Below are positions 43,253 through 54,512 of a DNA stretch of 64,000 bases, one piece after another (within the stretch, counting starts at the first letter, position 1; each line of letters begins with the position of its first letter). Origin of the DNA: Antedon mediterranea (taxonomy: Eukaryota; Echinodermata; Crinoidea; Comatulida; Antedonidae); NCBI RefSeq assembly GCF_964355755.1, contig NC_092673.1, positions 10,855,001-10,919,000 on the forward strand. The letters run 5' to 3'. The translations under genes were made by a program, and so were the position numbers. Under the pieces are notes generated by a model. The model made no database searches. It had not been told where the DNA came from and worked only from the letters and a program-made list of their open reading frames with translations.

Positions 43253-44041
43253 AGTCGCGTGCTACAATGCATAGTGATACCGGACCGACAGACAAACAGA
43301 CCGACAGACAGACAGACCGACAGACAGACGGACCGACCGACATAGTGAACTATACTGACCGAAATTACTGAACATGTTTAAAAATGTTGAAATGTTTAAA
43401 AACATTTATATTTTTTTAATTTACACGTGCGTAGCCTGTCACTTTTGACGTGCTCGTATAACGTAATTTCGAGTTGAAAAGTAAGTAAAGAAAACAGAAA
43501 TCGGGCAAAAAGAGTGCGCAATAACATTTAACGCGCAGTGCGCGCGCAAAAATCTGCGCACTCATGGCAATTTTGTAAACGCTTAAAATTGCCTGAAACG
43601 TACTCTTATTTCATCGAAAATAAATTTTGAAAATTTTAGGCGCGCGTACGCATGCGTTACATGCGCTACGCACGTAATTGTATTGCCATATGATGATTTA
43701 TGCCCTGAAATTTATGAGTACCAAATTTTATTTAATTGTGATTCATGGTTGTTAAGATATGATTACAAACGTGATTTCGTTAAATCGTGCGTAGACCGCG
43801 TAATTTTGTATTGCGCACCGTGAAATCATAACCACATCGATTCCTGGCCATAAGGAATATTCTGTGAAAAATTGATTTAGCTAGATTAAACTGATATCAA
43901 GATAAGGTCATAAAGCGATAAAACGCATAGTGATACCGGACCGACAGACAGACAGACAGACAGACCGACAGACAGACCGACAGACAGACAGATAGACCGA
44001 CCGACCGACATAGTGAACTATAGAGTCGCTTCCACGCGACT
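43253..44041 (+). mobile_element. AGTCGCG inverted-repeat element, copy 2
   Basis: Starts AGTCGCGTG and ends CCACGCGACT, with two (CGACAGAC)n stretches (43277-43345 and 43936-44010). The body is over 90% identical by eye to copy 1. The right-end hairpin has one mismatch (AGTCGCTTCCACGCGACT). Confidence 0.7.
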
Positions 44042-44097
44042 AAAAAAAAGATGATGATGATTTCGTACAATCACAAGGAGTTATCCTGCAACTTCGT

Positions 44098-44500
44098 TGC
44101 GGATAACTAATAAACTTAACAATATACAACAAATAACATCAATGTACGATCCCGTTTAACACTGTTCTCAACTATAGTCATTTTGGTATACTTGAGCACA
44201 GTGATAAAGAATAGGATAAACTTAATAATATACAACAAATAACATTAATGTATGATCCCGTTTAACACTGTTCTCAACTATAGTCATTTTGGTATACTTG
44301 AGCACAGTGATAAAGAATAGGATAAACTTAACAATATACAACAAATAACATTAATGTACGATGTAGTTTAACACTGTTCTCAACTATAGTCATTTTGGTA
44401 TTTGAGCACAATATACAACAAATAACATTAATGTACACGATTCTGTTTAACACTGTTCTCAACTATAGTCATTTTCATATACTTGAGCACAGTGATAATA
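44098..44500 (+). repeat. 105-bp tandem array, forward
   Basis: About four units with ATACAACAAATAACATTAAT, TTTAACACTGTTCTCAACTA, TAGTCATTTTGGTATACTTG and AGCACAGTGATAAAGAATAG. The same unit occurs inverted at 46330-47690. Confidence 0.85.
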
Positions 44501-45900
44501 TGAAAAACATAATAACACTATAATATTTGTAGATGAATGGCGCGGACACGTACATGTGTTCATAAGTAATTGATATAAATTGACTTTTAAAAGTGGAATT
44601 AACACAAATGATTGTAGATAAATATGACGTGAATTGCACGTACATTATGTTGATGAGTAGTATATTTATATAAATCGACTTTGAAAAGTGAAATAACACT
44701 AATATTTGTAGATGAATATGACGTGGACACGTACATATATTGATTAGTATATTGATATAAATCGACTTTTAAAAGTCAAATTAACACTATTTGTAGATGG
44801 ATATGACTTGGACACGATTTACATATGTTGATGAGTATATTGATATAAATCGACTTTTAAAAGTGAAATATCACTACTATTTGTAGATGAATATGACGTG
44901 GACACGTACGGTACATAATGTTGATGAGTATATTGATATAAATCGACTTTTAAAAGTGAAATAACACTATTGATTGTAGATGAATATGACGTGGACAAGT
45001 ACATTTATTGATGAGTATATTGATATAAATCGACTTTTTAAAGTGAAATAACACTATTAGTTGTACACTATTGATCATATATGAATATGACGTGAATTGC
45101 ACGTACATATGTTGATGAGTAGGCCTATATTGATATAATTGACTTCGAAAAGGGAAATAACACTGATTTGTAAATGAATATGACGTGGACAAGTACATTT
45201 ATTGATGAGTATATTGATAAATCGACTTTTAAAAGTGAAATAACACTAATATTTATAGATGAATATGACGTGGACACGTACATTATGTTGATGAGTATAT
45301 TGATATAAATCGATTTTTAAAAGTAGAATTAACACTATTGATTGTAGACGTGAATTGCACGTACATATGTTGATGAGTGTATTGATATAAATCGACTAAA
45401 CGTTAAATAACATTATCTTGTACAAGTACCCTCACTTGCACTGATGAAGGGCTAGTGTTGCCCGAAAACTCTGCTAACTTTTCTGGCTGTTTTACTTTAT
45501 CGTTTTGATTTAGCTTTTCGCTTCTTTTTTTGTATCTCCATTGAGACCACAGCATTGTTATTATTTCAGTATTTTGCCTTTGGATTTACTAATATTAAAA
45601 GTGAAATAACACTAATGACTGTAGATGATATGACATTTATGTTGATGTATATATTTTTGTATATATAATAGGCACACGTACATACGTTGATAGGTATTGA
45701 TATAAATAGATTTTTAAAAGTACGGTAATAGACACTTTATTTGTAGATGAATACGACATGGACAAGTTGCAATAGATTCTATCGTTATATCGTATGTTGA
45801 TGAGTATTGATATAAATCGACTTTTTTAAAGTGGAATAACACTAAAATGTATAGATGGATATGGCCTCAACAAGTATTGTATTAAGCGATACTGTATATT
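44501..45900 (+). repeat. About 90-120-bp tandem array with AT core
   Basis: Roughly a dozen units sharing GAAATAACACTA, TTTGTAGATGAATATGACGT, GGACACGTACAT, TTGATGAGTATATTGATATA and AATCGACTTTTAAAAGT. It is interrupted at 45430-45590 by an unrelated segment and continues degenerately to 45900. Confidence 0.8.
45430..45590 (+). other. Insertion with CTGATGA-stem-GAAA motif
   Basis: Breaks the surrounding array. CTGATGA (45441) is followed by GGGC-TAGTGTT-GCCC and GAAA (45464), the order found in hammerhead ribozyme cores and in terminal regions of Penelope-like elements. Stem II is only four pairs with an unpaired A, and no clear stems I and III are visible. I therefore call it only a fragment of a retroelement end. 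Confidence 0.35.
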
Positions 45901-46076
45901 GATAGACTTCATACCTGTAATGTCAATGAAATCTGGCAACAAGAATTGTGTTTGATCCTCCTAATAGTATTCTAATAATCTTGGTTTGTAAAGGAGGCAT
46001 GAAAAATCTAAACGCATAGCCAGGGGAGGGGTTGGAGTTTCGAACAAACTCCCCTGTGCCCGTCCTACGGTTTTTG

Positions 46077-46240
46077 TGAACTTTTTAGTAGCGTGCAAAC
46101 GCGACTCTACAGCTCACTATGTCGGTCGGTCGGTCGGTAAACACCAACTCAAATTTGAGCACGCGACTGCAGCCATGTATACATGGCTGCAGTCGCGTGC
46201 TCAAATTTAGGCCTATGGCCTGTTTATACTAGAAATCAGC
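46077..46240 (-). repeat. Palindromic AGTCGCG / (CGGT)n fragment
   Basis: Joins the two ends of the AGTCGCG element without its body: GCGACTCTACAGCTCACTAT, GGTCGGTCGGTCGGTAAACA, then a near-perfect palindrome around ATGTATACAT flanked by GCACGCGACTGCAGCC and GGCTGCAGTCGCGTGC. Confidence 0.65.
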
Positions 46241-46329
46241 AGTGAAAGTATATGTAAATAATATGTGTTAATATAGAATTAGTTTTTTTTATTTAATAAA
46301 TAGTTTTAAAGTTGATCTTATTCTTTATC

Positions 46330-47690
46330 TGTAATTAATTATACTCAAATGACTATAGTTTAAAACAGTATTAAACGGCATCGTACATTAATGTTATTTG
46401 CTGTTTATTCGAAGTTTATCCTATTCTTTATCACTGTGCTCAAATATACCAAAATGACTATAATTTAGAACAGGGTTAAACTGGATCATACATTAATGTT
46501 ATTTGTTGTATATTGTTAAGTTTATCCTATTCTTTATCACTGTGCTCAAGTATACCAAAATGACTATAGTTGAGAACAGTGTTAAACTGGATTGTACATT
46601 AATTTGTTGTATATTATTAAGTTTATCCTATTCTTTATCACTGTGCTCAAGTATACCAAAATGACTATAGTCGAGAACAGTGTTAAACGGGATCGTACAT
46701 TAATGTTATTTGTTGTATATTATTAAGTTTATCCTATTCTTTATCACTGTGCTCAAGTATACCAAAATGGCTATAGTTGAGAACAGGGTTAAACTGGATC
46801 GTACATTAATGTTATTTGTTGTATATTGTTAAGTTTATCCTATTCTTTATCACTGTGCTCAAGTATACCAAAATGGCTATAGTTGAGAACAGGTTTAAAC
46901 GGGATCGTACATTAATGTTATTTGTTGTATATTGTTAAGTTTATCCTATTCTTTATCACTGTGCTCAAGTATCCCAAAATGACTATAGTTTAGAACAGGG
47001 TTAAACTGGATCGTACATTAATGTTATTTGTTGTATATTGTTAAGTTTATCCTATTCTTTATCACTGTGCTCAAGTATACCAAAATGACTATACTCGAGA
47101 ACAGTGTTGTTAAACTGGATCGTACATTAATGTTATTTGTTGTATATTGTTAAGTTTATCCTATTCTTTATCACTGTGCTCAAGTATACCAAAATGACTA
47201 TAGTCGAGAACAGTGTTAAACGGGATCATACATTAATGTTATTTGTTATATATTGTTAAGTTTATCCTATTCTTTATCACTGTTCTCAAGTATACCAAAA
47301 TGACTATAGTTGAGAACAGTGTTAAACTGGATCGTACATTAATGTTTTTTGATGTAGGCCTATATTGTTTAGTTTATCCTATTCTTTATCACTGTGCTCA
47401 AGTATACCAAAATGTCTATATTTGAGAACAGTGTTAAACGGGATCGTACATTAATGCTATTTGTTGTATATTGTTAAGTTTATCCTATTCTTTATCACTG
47501 TTCTCAAGTATACCAAAATGACTATAGTTGAGAACAGTGTTAAACTGGATCGTACATTAATGTTTTTTGTTGTATATTGTTAAGTTTATCCTATTCTTTA
47601 TCAATTGTGCTCAAGTATACTAAAATGACTATAGTTGAGAACAGTGGTAAACTGGATCGTACATTAATTTTATCCTTTGCTTTACTGTGC
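46330..47690 (-). repeat. 105-bp tandem array, inverted
   Basis: About 13 units of the reverse complement of the 44098-44500 unit: AAGTTTATCCTATTCTTTAT, CACTGTGCTCAAGTATACCA, AAATGACTATAGTTGAGAAC, CATTAATGTTATTTGTTGTA. Neighbouring units are over 90% identical. Confidence 0.9.
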
Positions 47691-48019
47691 TTTGATTTGA
47701 TAAGCAAGTTTGGTTGCCCCGCCCCATATGCTGCCTACTAAATTAGGATTCCCTAGCTTTTCTATAAAAATTGAAGTACCCACAATGCACGTTATACGGA
47801 AGTCATAGTCTTGTAAAATACAGACACAATAGTTTTTATCGTATTGTTTTCATTTAAATATCACTAAGATTGTCTTAAACTACAAACAACTAAAATTAGT
47901 GAATGTATGCAAGTGTTTCTAAATGTTTACTACTGGTAGTATTAATACAATTTGGATTATATCATTTTCCAGAAAGGTAGAAAAAACATAAAATAGTTGA
48001 GCATTCTCAACTAGCCAGG
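47691..48019. other. Unassigned interval
   Basis: No gene or shared repeat seen between the inverted 105-bp array and the palindromic element. Confidence 0.4.
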
Positions 48020-48114
48020 CTAGAGGTATATTCAGAGCGTCATTTCGATGATCGAGCATTATCTACTTCTACGGAGCGCCATTTATGCCTTTATTTACTT
48101 ACGAAATAGAAATA

Positions 48115-50110
48115 GTATTACGGTAGCTGCTCCAGTGGACCAAATTTAGCACTAGTGGAGCGCAGTGATATAAAATAGAAATAAGTCACTGAATTTTAAT
48201 ATATTTTCGTATGTTAATACACTGTGCTCAAGTGGACCCAATTTGGAGCCAGTGGAGCACAGTGATATAAAATAGAAATAAGTCACTGAATTTTAATATC
48301 TTTTCGTATGTTAATACACTGTGCTCAAGAAGTGGACCCAATATGGAGCCAGTGGAGCACAGTGATATAAAATAGAAATAAGTCACTGAATTTTAATATC
48401 TTTTCGTATGTTAATACACTGTGCTCAAGTAGACACAATTTGGAGCCAGGGGAGCACAGTGATATAAAATAGAAAAAAGTCACTGAATTTTAATATATTT
48501 TCGTATGTTAATACACTGTGCTCAAGTGGACCTAATTTGGAGCCAGTGGAGCACAGTGATATAAAATAGAAAAAAGTCACTGAATTTTAATATCTTTTCG
48601 TATGTTAATACACTGTGCTCAAGTGGACCCAATTTGGCGAAAGGAGAGCACAGTGATATTTTATTTTTTATTTATTTTATGTTTTTAGGCAATGTGGCCA
48701 AGGATTACCAATAGTGAATTAATCACTGTCCTATCAGATAGGTGGTAATCCCCCTGATACAGGGGCTATTTTGTGAACAAGTTCACCGGGGTAACCCCCT
48801 ACTCTTTTTCGAATAATGAACTGGGTTTCTTTAAAGTACACACAGGTTATAACTGTGTACACTGGACCTACGGTTTATAGTCCTTATCCGAGAAGACTTG
48901 TTCCACCACCAGAACTAGGAGCGAGTCGGCCTCGAACCCTTGCCGATGTTGTTGTTGGCTCTTTAGGTACGGTAAACGGCGCCCCTGCCTTAACCGCTCG
49001 GCCATATGACTCACTCATATAAAATATAGAAATAAGTCAAATGAATGTTAATATATTTTCGTATGTTAATACACTGTGCTCAAGTGGACCTAATTTGGCG
49101 CCAGTGGAGCACAGTGATATAAAATAGAAATAAGTCACTAAATTGTAATATCTTTTCGTATGTTAATACACTGTGCTCAAGTGGACACAATTTGGAGCCA
49201 GGGGAGCACAGTGATATAAAATAGAAAAAAGTCACTGAATTTTAATATATTTTCGTATGTTAATACACTGTGCTCAAGTGGACCTAATTTGGAGCCAGGG
49301 GAGCACAGTGATATAAAATAGAAAAAAGTCACTAAATTTTAATATCTTTTCGTTTGTTAATACACTGTGCTCAAGTGGACCCAATTTGGCGAAAGGAGAG
49401 CACAGTGATATAAAATATAGAAATAAGTCATTGAATGTTAATATATTTTCGTATGTTAATACACTGTGGTCAAGTGGACCTAATTTGGCGCCAGTGGAGC
49501 ACAGTGATATAAAATGGAAAAAGTCACTGAATTTTAATATCTTTTCGTATTTAATATACACTATGCTCAAGTGGACCCGATTTGGCGCGCGCGCCAGTGA
49601 GCACAGTAATATAAAATAGAAAAAAGTCACTAAATGTTAATGTCTTTTCGTATGTTAATACACTGTGCTCAAGTGGAGCCAATTTGGCAGCAATGGGAGC
49701 ACAGGGAAATAGTCACATACAAAAACATCGAGAGAAAATACTTCTGGAATTTAAAAATATTTCAAACTTGGTATATATGTTCAATATCGGTTACTCCATC
49801 CGTAAACCAAAAGAAAAAATAGTTTCAAGCCACATCAGTGATTTTAATAACTTGCGTTCGCTTAAGATAATACTTATGAAAAAACATATAATTCCGACAC
49901 ATGTTAAACTCTAATAATGATTTTGACAACAACAAAAAAACGGTTAGGAATTCGATTTTTTCCCTGTAAATTGAGAAACTTAAATTAAAAATATACCAAG
50001 AAATATATATTGAAATCAAGGAGTATTTTTTTTTCACAAAAGAAATGTTTGTATGTTAATACACTGTGCTCCATTGGATCCAATTTGGCGCCAGTGGAGC
50101 ACAGGGAAAT
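48115..50110 (+). repeat. Tandem array of the left arm
   Basis: About ten 115-130-bp units: GTGATATAAAATAGAAATAA, GTCACTGAATTTTAATATCT, TTTCGTATGTTAATACACTG, TGCTCAAGTGGACCCAATTT and GGCGCCAGTGGAGCACA. The last units pass into a longer unit with AATATTTCAAACTTGGTATA and TTCAATATCGGTTACTCCAT (49690-49910 and again 50100-50310). Short minus-strand frames with repeated ISLCSTGAKLGPLEHSVLTY are artefacts. Confidence 0.85.
48652..49016 (-). mobile_element. tRNA-derived SINE
   Basis: On the minus strand an A box TGGCCGAGCGGTTAAGGC (48987-49004) and a B box GGGTTCGAGGCCGACTC (48923-48939) form a Leu/Ser-tRNA-like head. A body of about 270 bases and a T-rich plus-strand (A-rich minus-strand) end at 48652-48680 follow. 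The body contains, on the plus strand, ACTGGACCTACGGTTTATAG and TCCTTATCCGAGAAGACTT, which I recall as similar to a conserved central block of marine-invertebrate SINEs; this is from memory and untested. It splits one unit of the array, with ATAT on both sides. Confidence 0.7.
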
Positions 50111-50469
50111 AGTCACATACGTACAAAAACTTCTAGAAAAAATATTTATCGAATTCAAAAATATTTCAAACTTGGTATATAAGTTCAATATCGGTTACTC
50201 CATCCGTAATGCAACAGAAAAATTAGTTTCAAGCCACATTAGTGATTTTAATAACTTGCGTTTGTCTAAGATAAATACTTATGAAAGAACATACAATTCC
50301 AACATATTTTTTTAAACTTTAGCGATTAAAAAAAAGACATATGTTAAAAATATGAATTATGTAGTAACATATTGAACGTGTAGTAACCTATTGAACGTAT
50401 ACTACGACATTTCAAATGTGTAGGACAATTATTTTATGACAATCAAAATTTAAAGTTTAAAAAATGTGT

Positions 50470-50818
50470 TGGAATTCTATGTTCTATCATAAATATACAT
50501 TTTAAACGAACGAAAATTACTAAAATCACTGATATGGCTTGAAACTAATTTTTCTTTTGCATTACGGATGGAGTAACCGATATTGAACTTATATACCAAG
50601 TTTGAAATATTTTTGAAATCCAGAAGTATTTTTTCTTGATGTTTTTGTATGTGACTATTTCCCTGTGCTCCCATTGGTGCCAAATTGGGTCCACTTGAGC
50701 ACAGTGTATTGAAATACGAAAAGATATTATAATTTAGTGACTTTTTTCTATTTTAATATCACTGTGTGCTCACTGGCGCGCGCGCCAAATTGGGTCCACG
50801 TGAGCACAGTGTATTTTA
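50470..50818 (-). repeat. Right arm of the palindromic element, inner part
   Basis: Reverse complement of 50060-50310: CACTGATATGGCTTGAAACT, ATGGAGTAACCGATATTGAA, then GTGACTATTTCCCTGTGCTC and two inverted 120-bp units. Both arms carry the palindromic word GGCGCGCGCGCC in one unit. Confidence 0.8.
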
Positions 50819-51505
50819 TTTTATTTTATTCAATCAAAACCAACAGCGATAAATACCGCCACTAACAGGTTTGAAACATAAAACAATACAACATCAAAAA
50901 CGGTTAACAATAAAATACAGATAAAATATATATATATATATAAAACATAAATTGGCATGCCATAAACAATTTCAATTAAAACAGGTTATGCAGGCCATAA
51001 TCGTCCTCTTAAAATAACCAAGTCTATCATTAAAAATATCGATATGATTGCTATTTAGATTATTAAATGTATAAGGTAGTCTATGAAAAAGTCCCCTCTT
51101 AGTACAGTCGACACGGCTAAAAGGAATATGCAATAAATGTCTATTTCGTGTACGACCAGGAACATTTAAACTAAATAGTGAAATTAATGAACAGTCATAT
51201 TTAGAATTTAAAATATTATATAAAAAAACCATATCAGATATCGTTCGACGATTGCTGACAGAATCAATGGAAAAGGCAAAATTAACACAGTTATAAGACA
51301 GGAATCGAACAAACTTCCGTTGAACAGTGTCGATTCGACGGGCCTGACATGGAGAAATTGAATTGAAAATTGCGGAACAATATTCAAGGTGAGGACGTAT
51401 AATAGATTTGTATAAAGATAAAAGTGCCCTGCCGTCGTTCATAAACCTACAATTTCTCCATATTAAGCCCATCATTCTATTAGCTTTTGACAACACATGA
51501 TTAAC
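50819..51505 (-). mobile_element. 5'-truncated LINE fragment (CR1/L2-like)
   Basis: The minus-strand frame 50972-51496 (174 codons) is the C-terminal third of a LINE ORF2: LSKANRMMGLIWRNCRFM, LYKSIIRPHLEYCSAIF, RRIDTVQRKFVRFLSY, ending FKRTIMACITCFN. A 3' UTR with an (AT)n and an A-rich end (AATAAAATAAAATAAAAT on the minus strand) reaches the repeat unit at 50819. The insertion splits one arm unit; ATT lies on both sides. No catalytic RT motif remains. Confidence 0.8.
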
Positions 51506-51894
51506 ATATGAAAAGATATTAAAATTCAGTGACTTATTTCTATTTTATATCACTGTGCTCCACTGGCGCCAAATTAGGTCTACTTGAGTACAGTGTATTA
51601 ACATACGAAAAGATATTAAAATCCAGTGACTTATTTCTATTTTATATCAGTGTGCTCCTCACTGGCGCCAAATTGTGTCCACTTGAGCACAGTGTATTTA
51701 CTTACGAAAAGATATTAAAATTAGTGACTTATTTCTATTTTATATCACTGTGCTCCACCGGTGCTAAATTTGGTCCACTGGAGCAGTTACCGTAGTACTA
51801 TTTCTAATTCGGAAGTAAATAAAGGCATAAATGGCGCTCCGTAGAAGTAGAGAAATGCTCGATCGTCGAAATGACGCTCTGAATATACCTCTAG
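51506..51894 (-). repeat. Right arm of the palindromic element, outer part
   Basis: Three inverted array units followed by the terminal inverted repeat ending CCTCTAG at 51894. Confidence 0.8.
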
Positions 51895-52144
51895 GCTACT
51901 ATACTGTAGTAGGAGGCCTAGCCACTTTATTATCCGACTGATGATGGCAGCGGACGTCATTTGTTTGCGGTTTGCTTTTCTTTTTTGCTTTTTTTTAAAT
52001 AAAATTCATCATTCCGAAACAAAAACGGTAAGCTAGTCTAGCTAGGCCTAGCCTAGCCTAGGCCTAGGCTAGGCCGATTGACAGACGATGGGGCCAGACA
52101 ATCAGGCTTTTTTTATAAAGATGATCGGGGGTTTCGATCCAACT

Positions 52145-53938
52145 CGCTCGGCCCTAAACCGTCTCGGCCAAAGTCAAGTCGGCCCCACGTCAAGTCGGCC
52201 CCAAGTGAAGTCGGGGATCAGGTGCCGTTTTCGGCCACCTCAACTTGTATGGACTATACCATTATAAAAAGATGGGAAAATAGGGGTGTCACATTTATTA
52301 ATTGAGTGTGTTAATGTGTTAAAATACTGCTTCTTTTGTTCTTTTGTTTAGTGCATTATGTTTTAGCAACAAAGGGAACAACTACGCCCTGCACGCTGTA
52401 GAATTAATTTCAGTTTTCAAGTTAATACAGTATATTATGGTTCTAATTATTTCTATATCATTTTTAGGTATCCTTTCTTAATTATTAGGTGGATTCCCTA
52501 AGGTGGATATTGAATAATTTTTACGGATTTATAGATATAGTATATAAAGAAATTAGTTTTTATTCCAGTTACAAATAAAAAATATAATTTATCTAACGAT
52601 AACACAGTAGTACATTTAATAAAGATGACAGTAGTACATTTAATAAGATCTATAACATACTGATTATTAGGTAATCAGTAAAACAAATAAACATTATAAT
52701 TTTGTCATTGAATCTGTACCATTTTGTCCCCAGAAAACACAGCGTTTGACATTGCGTGTTTTTAGGTTTGGTTTTTCTAAAACGTTTGAAACACGTTTTT
52801 AAACGTTTCTGTAGTGTGTATAAATACATGTTCTAATTGAACAACGTAGCACCTTTTCAATTCGGTCTTTATCCCCTTACATTTCCTTACTGATATTCCC
52901 AGACCAATATACAATATGCCCAAATAGAACATCACTGATTAGTAAAACATAAACATTCTATAGTACAAATATCCTACTTTACCCCAAAGAACCGAGTTTC
53001 CTTTTACAGTCTAATTGTATTTAAGTTCTTAACTATGACCAACATGTCCACCCATTTACTTATATTTGTTAACAGTCTCCTTTCATTTAATTGATGTACT
53101 GTCAGACCAATTATGTTTTCGAAAATCAATCCTTATTTCTTTTGTTTTATTTATGTTTAGTTCAAGAAAATTGTTGCCATAATCGGTAAATCGAATAATC
53201 TCAGAAAGGTACAGAGAATAATTGTTGTTATAAGTCCAACTATAGCCGAGTCGTCGTAAAATAAAAATACATATAATTATGTCGTCAATGAATCTGTTAC
53301 CATTTTGTTTCTGTATCTACAATCGTTTCTGGATCTGGATGAATACTGACGAAGGACCACATGGGTATATCTTGGCATTCCCTAACACAGTACCTAATAA
53401 TAACATGCCTTATAAAAAGTACATGCTTGCTAGTTGTTGATGTTTTGTATTGTTCCTTGTAGTTTGTACTGCTGTAGGTTACATAACAGAACAATTGTAT
53501 TGTCTTCCCATTTGATAGACACCCTTCTCTACATAAAACACCACACCCCTATCATAATAATGGTATAGTCCATATAAGTCGAGGTGGCCGAAAACGGCAC
53601 CTGATCCGAAGTCGGCCCCAAGTGAAGTCGGCCCCAAGTGAAGTCGGCCCCAAGTCAACTCGGCCCCATGTCAACTCGGCCTCAAGTCAACTCGGCCTCA
53701 AGTCAACTCGGCCTCACGTCAACTCGGCCAAAAACTAATCCGTCAACTCGGCCTCTAAAAAGTATGGAACGCAAAAAGTGCTAATATAGTAGTTAATATT
53801 ATAATGGCAGGATAACATCACAGTACGGTTAGGATTAGGACCTAATAGACGAAATAAAACGGCAAAATTCAATATATATTTAATAACACACTGGACCTGG
53901 TCGTTTTTCGTTTAATAGGTAGTATTTATTTATATTGT
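52145..53938 (+). repeat. MULE left terminal inverted repeat (interrupted)
   Basis: A minisatellite of 14-16-bp units, AAGTCAACTCGGCC / AAGTGAAGTCGGCCCC, occupies 52150-52214 and 53608-53760, followed by 53761-53938. It matches the reverse complement of 61016-61330 over about 330-400 bp. The break at 52215-53607 is a nested element. Confidence 0.8.
52215..53607 (+). mobile_element. Nested 1.39-kb DNA transposon, no transposase
   Basis: Starts GGATCAGGTGCCGTTTTCGG and ends with its reverse complement (CCGAAAACGGCACCTGATCC). The inverted repeat continues imperfectly through CCACCTC.ACTT.TATGGAC and TATACCATTAT for about 80 bp. The 8-bp sequence GAAGTCGG flanks it (52207-52214 and 53608-53615) and may be the target duplication, though the host minisatellite also contains it. 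An 8-bp duplication would suit hAT, P or MULE types. Internal sequence is AT-rich without a meaningful ORF. Confidence 0.75.
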
Positions 53939-54506
53939 TTAAAATAATTAAATATTTCTTCACATTTTGTATACAGGAATAACTGTCGACGAAGAAATTT
54001 TAATGAATAATATTTAAATATTTCGGTCTAACATACAACAAACATAATAAAGATTAATGTATTTCTTTTATTATTACATTCATTAAATAGTAATTATTAA
54101 AGTAATCTTGCTATGGTATGTAAATGATACCATAACATATCAAGTTTGTAGAATTACGCTTATGCTTTAATGATCCGATGTTCGTGATCTATTTTAGAAG
54201 AACTCGATATGATTGATAATAACGGAAATTAATCAACACCATTGACGCAACGAAATATGGAATGGAAGTAAGCACGCTATTTAAAAAATAATGTGTGATG
54301 CAGCTTAAATTCTTTTATCTTTAAATAGCCTGATATATGACTGTGGGTTTTTTCGGCTATCCAGGTGGTCAACATCAACACGCTAATTGTTTACTGATAC
54401 TTGTTTTTTTTCATCTCTCATCTTGTTCTTACTTTACAATATATTGTTATTGAAACTGCTCAAAATAAAAATGAATCCGACAATAATCTATAATGCAATA
54501 TCAAGT

Positions 54507-54512
54507 TTTATT
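54507..54512 (-). terminator. Poly(A) signal of the MULE gene
   Basis: AATAAA on the minus strand, 115 bases after the stop codon at 54628. No other signal is closer. Confidence 0.6.

Larger units (their letters stand above)
48020..51894. mobile_element. 3.9-kb palindromic element with tandem-repeat arms
   Basis: The ends are inverted repeats: CTAGAGGTATATTCAGAGCG at 48020 and its reverse complement at 51875-51894, continuing for more than 130 bp (ATCGAGCATT, CTACTTCTACGGAGCGCC, ATTTATGCCTTTATTTACTT). Inside, both arms are built of the CACTGTGCTCAAGTGGACC repeat unit. The innermost blocks (50130-50300 and 50477-50640) are also reverse complements. The right arm is interrupted by a LINE fragment and the left arm by a SINE. 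No transposase, so probably a non-autonomous foldback-type element. Confidence 0.75.

Noticed and set aside
48925-49016. Functional tRNA-Leu or tRNA-Ser gene
   Set aside because: The boxes are good, but the head continues into a 270-bp body with an A-rich end, and the acceptor stem is not closed; a SINE explains it.
48816-49022. 68-codon plus-strand ORF over the SINE
   Set aside because: It lies antisense to a tRNA-derived SINE head and has no domain.
49274-49630. 118-codon minus-strand ORF with ISLCSTGAKLGPLEHSV repeats
   Set aside because: Tandem array artefact; the same peptide appears wherever the 120-bp unit occurs.
52020-52080. GCCTAGGCTAGG-rich palindromic cluster as a regulatory site
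   Set aside because: Similar short CTAGGCCTAG words occur across the window (for example 62703-62730) and look like simple sequence.
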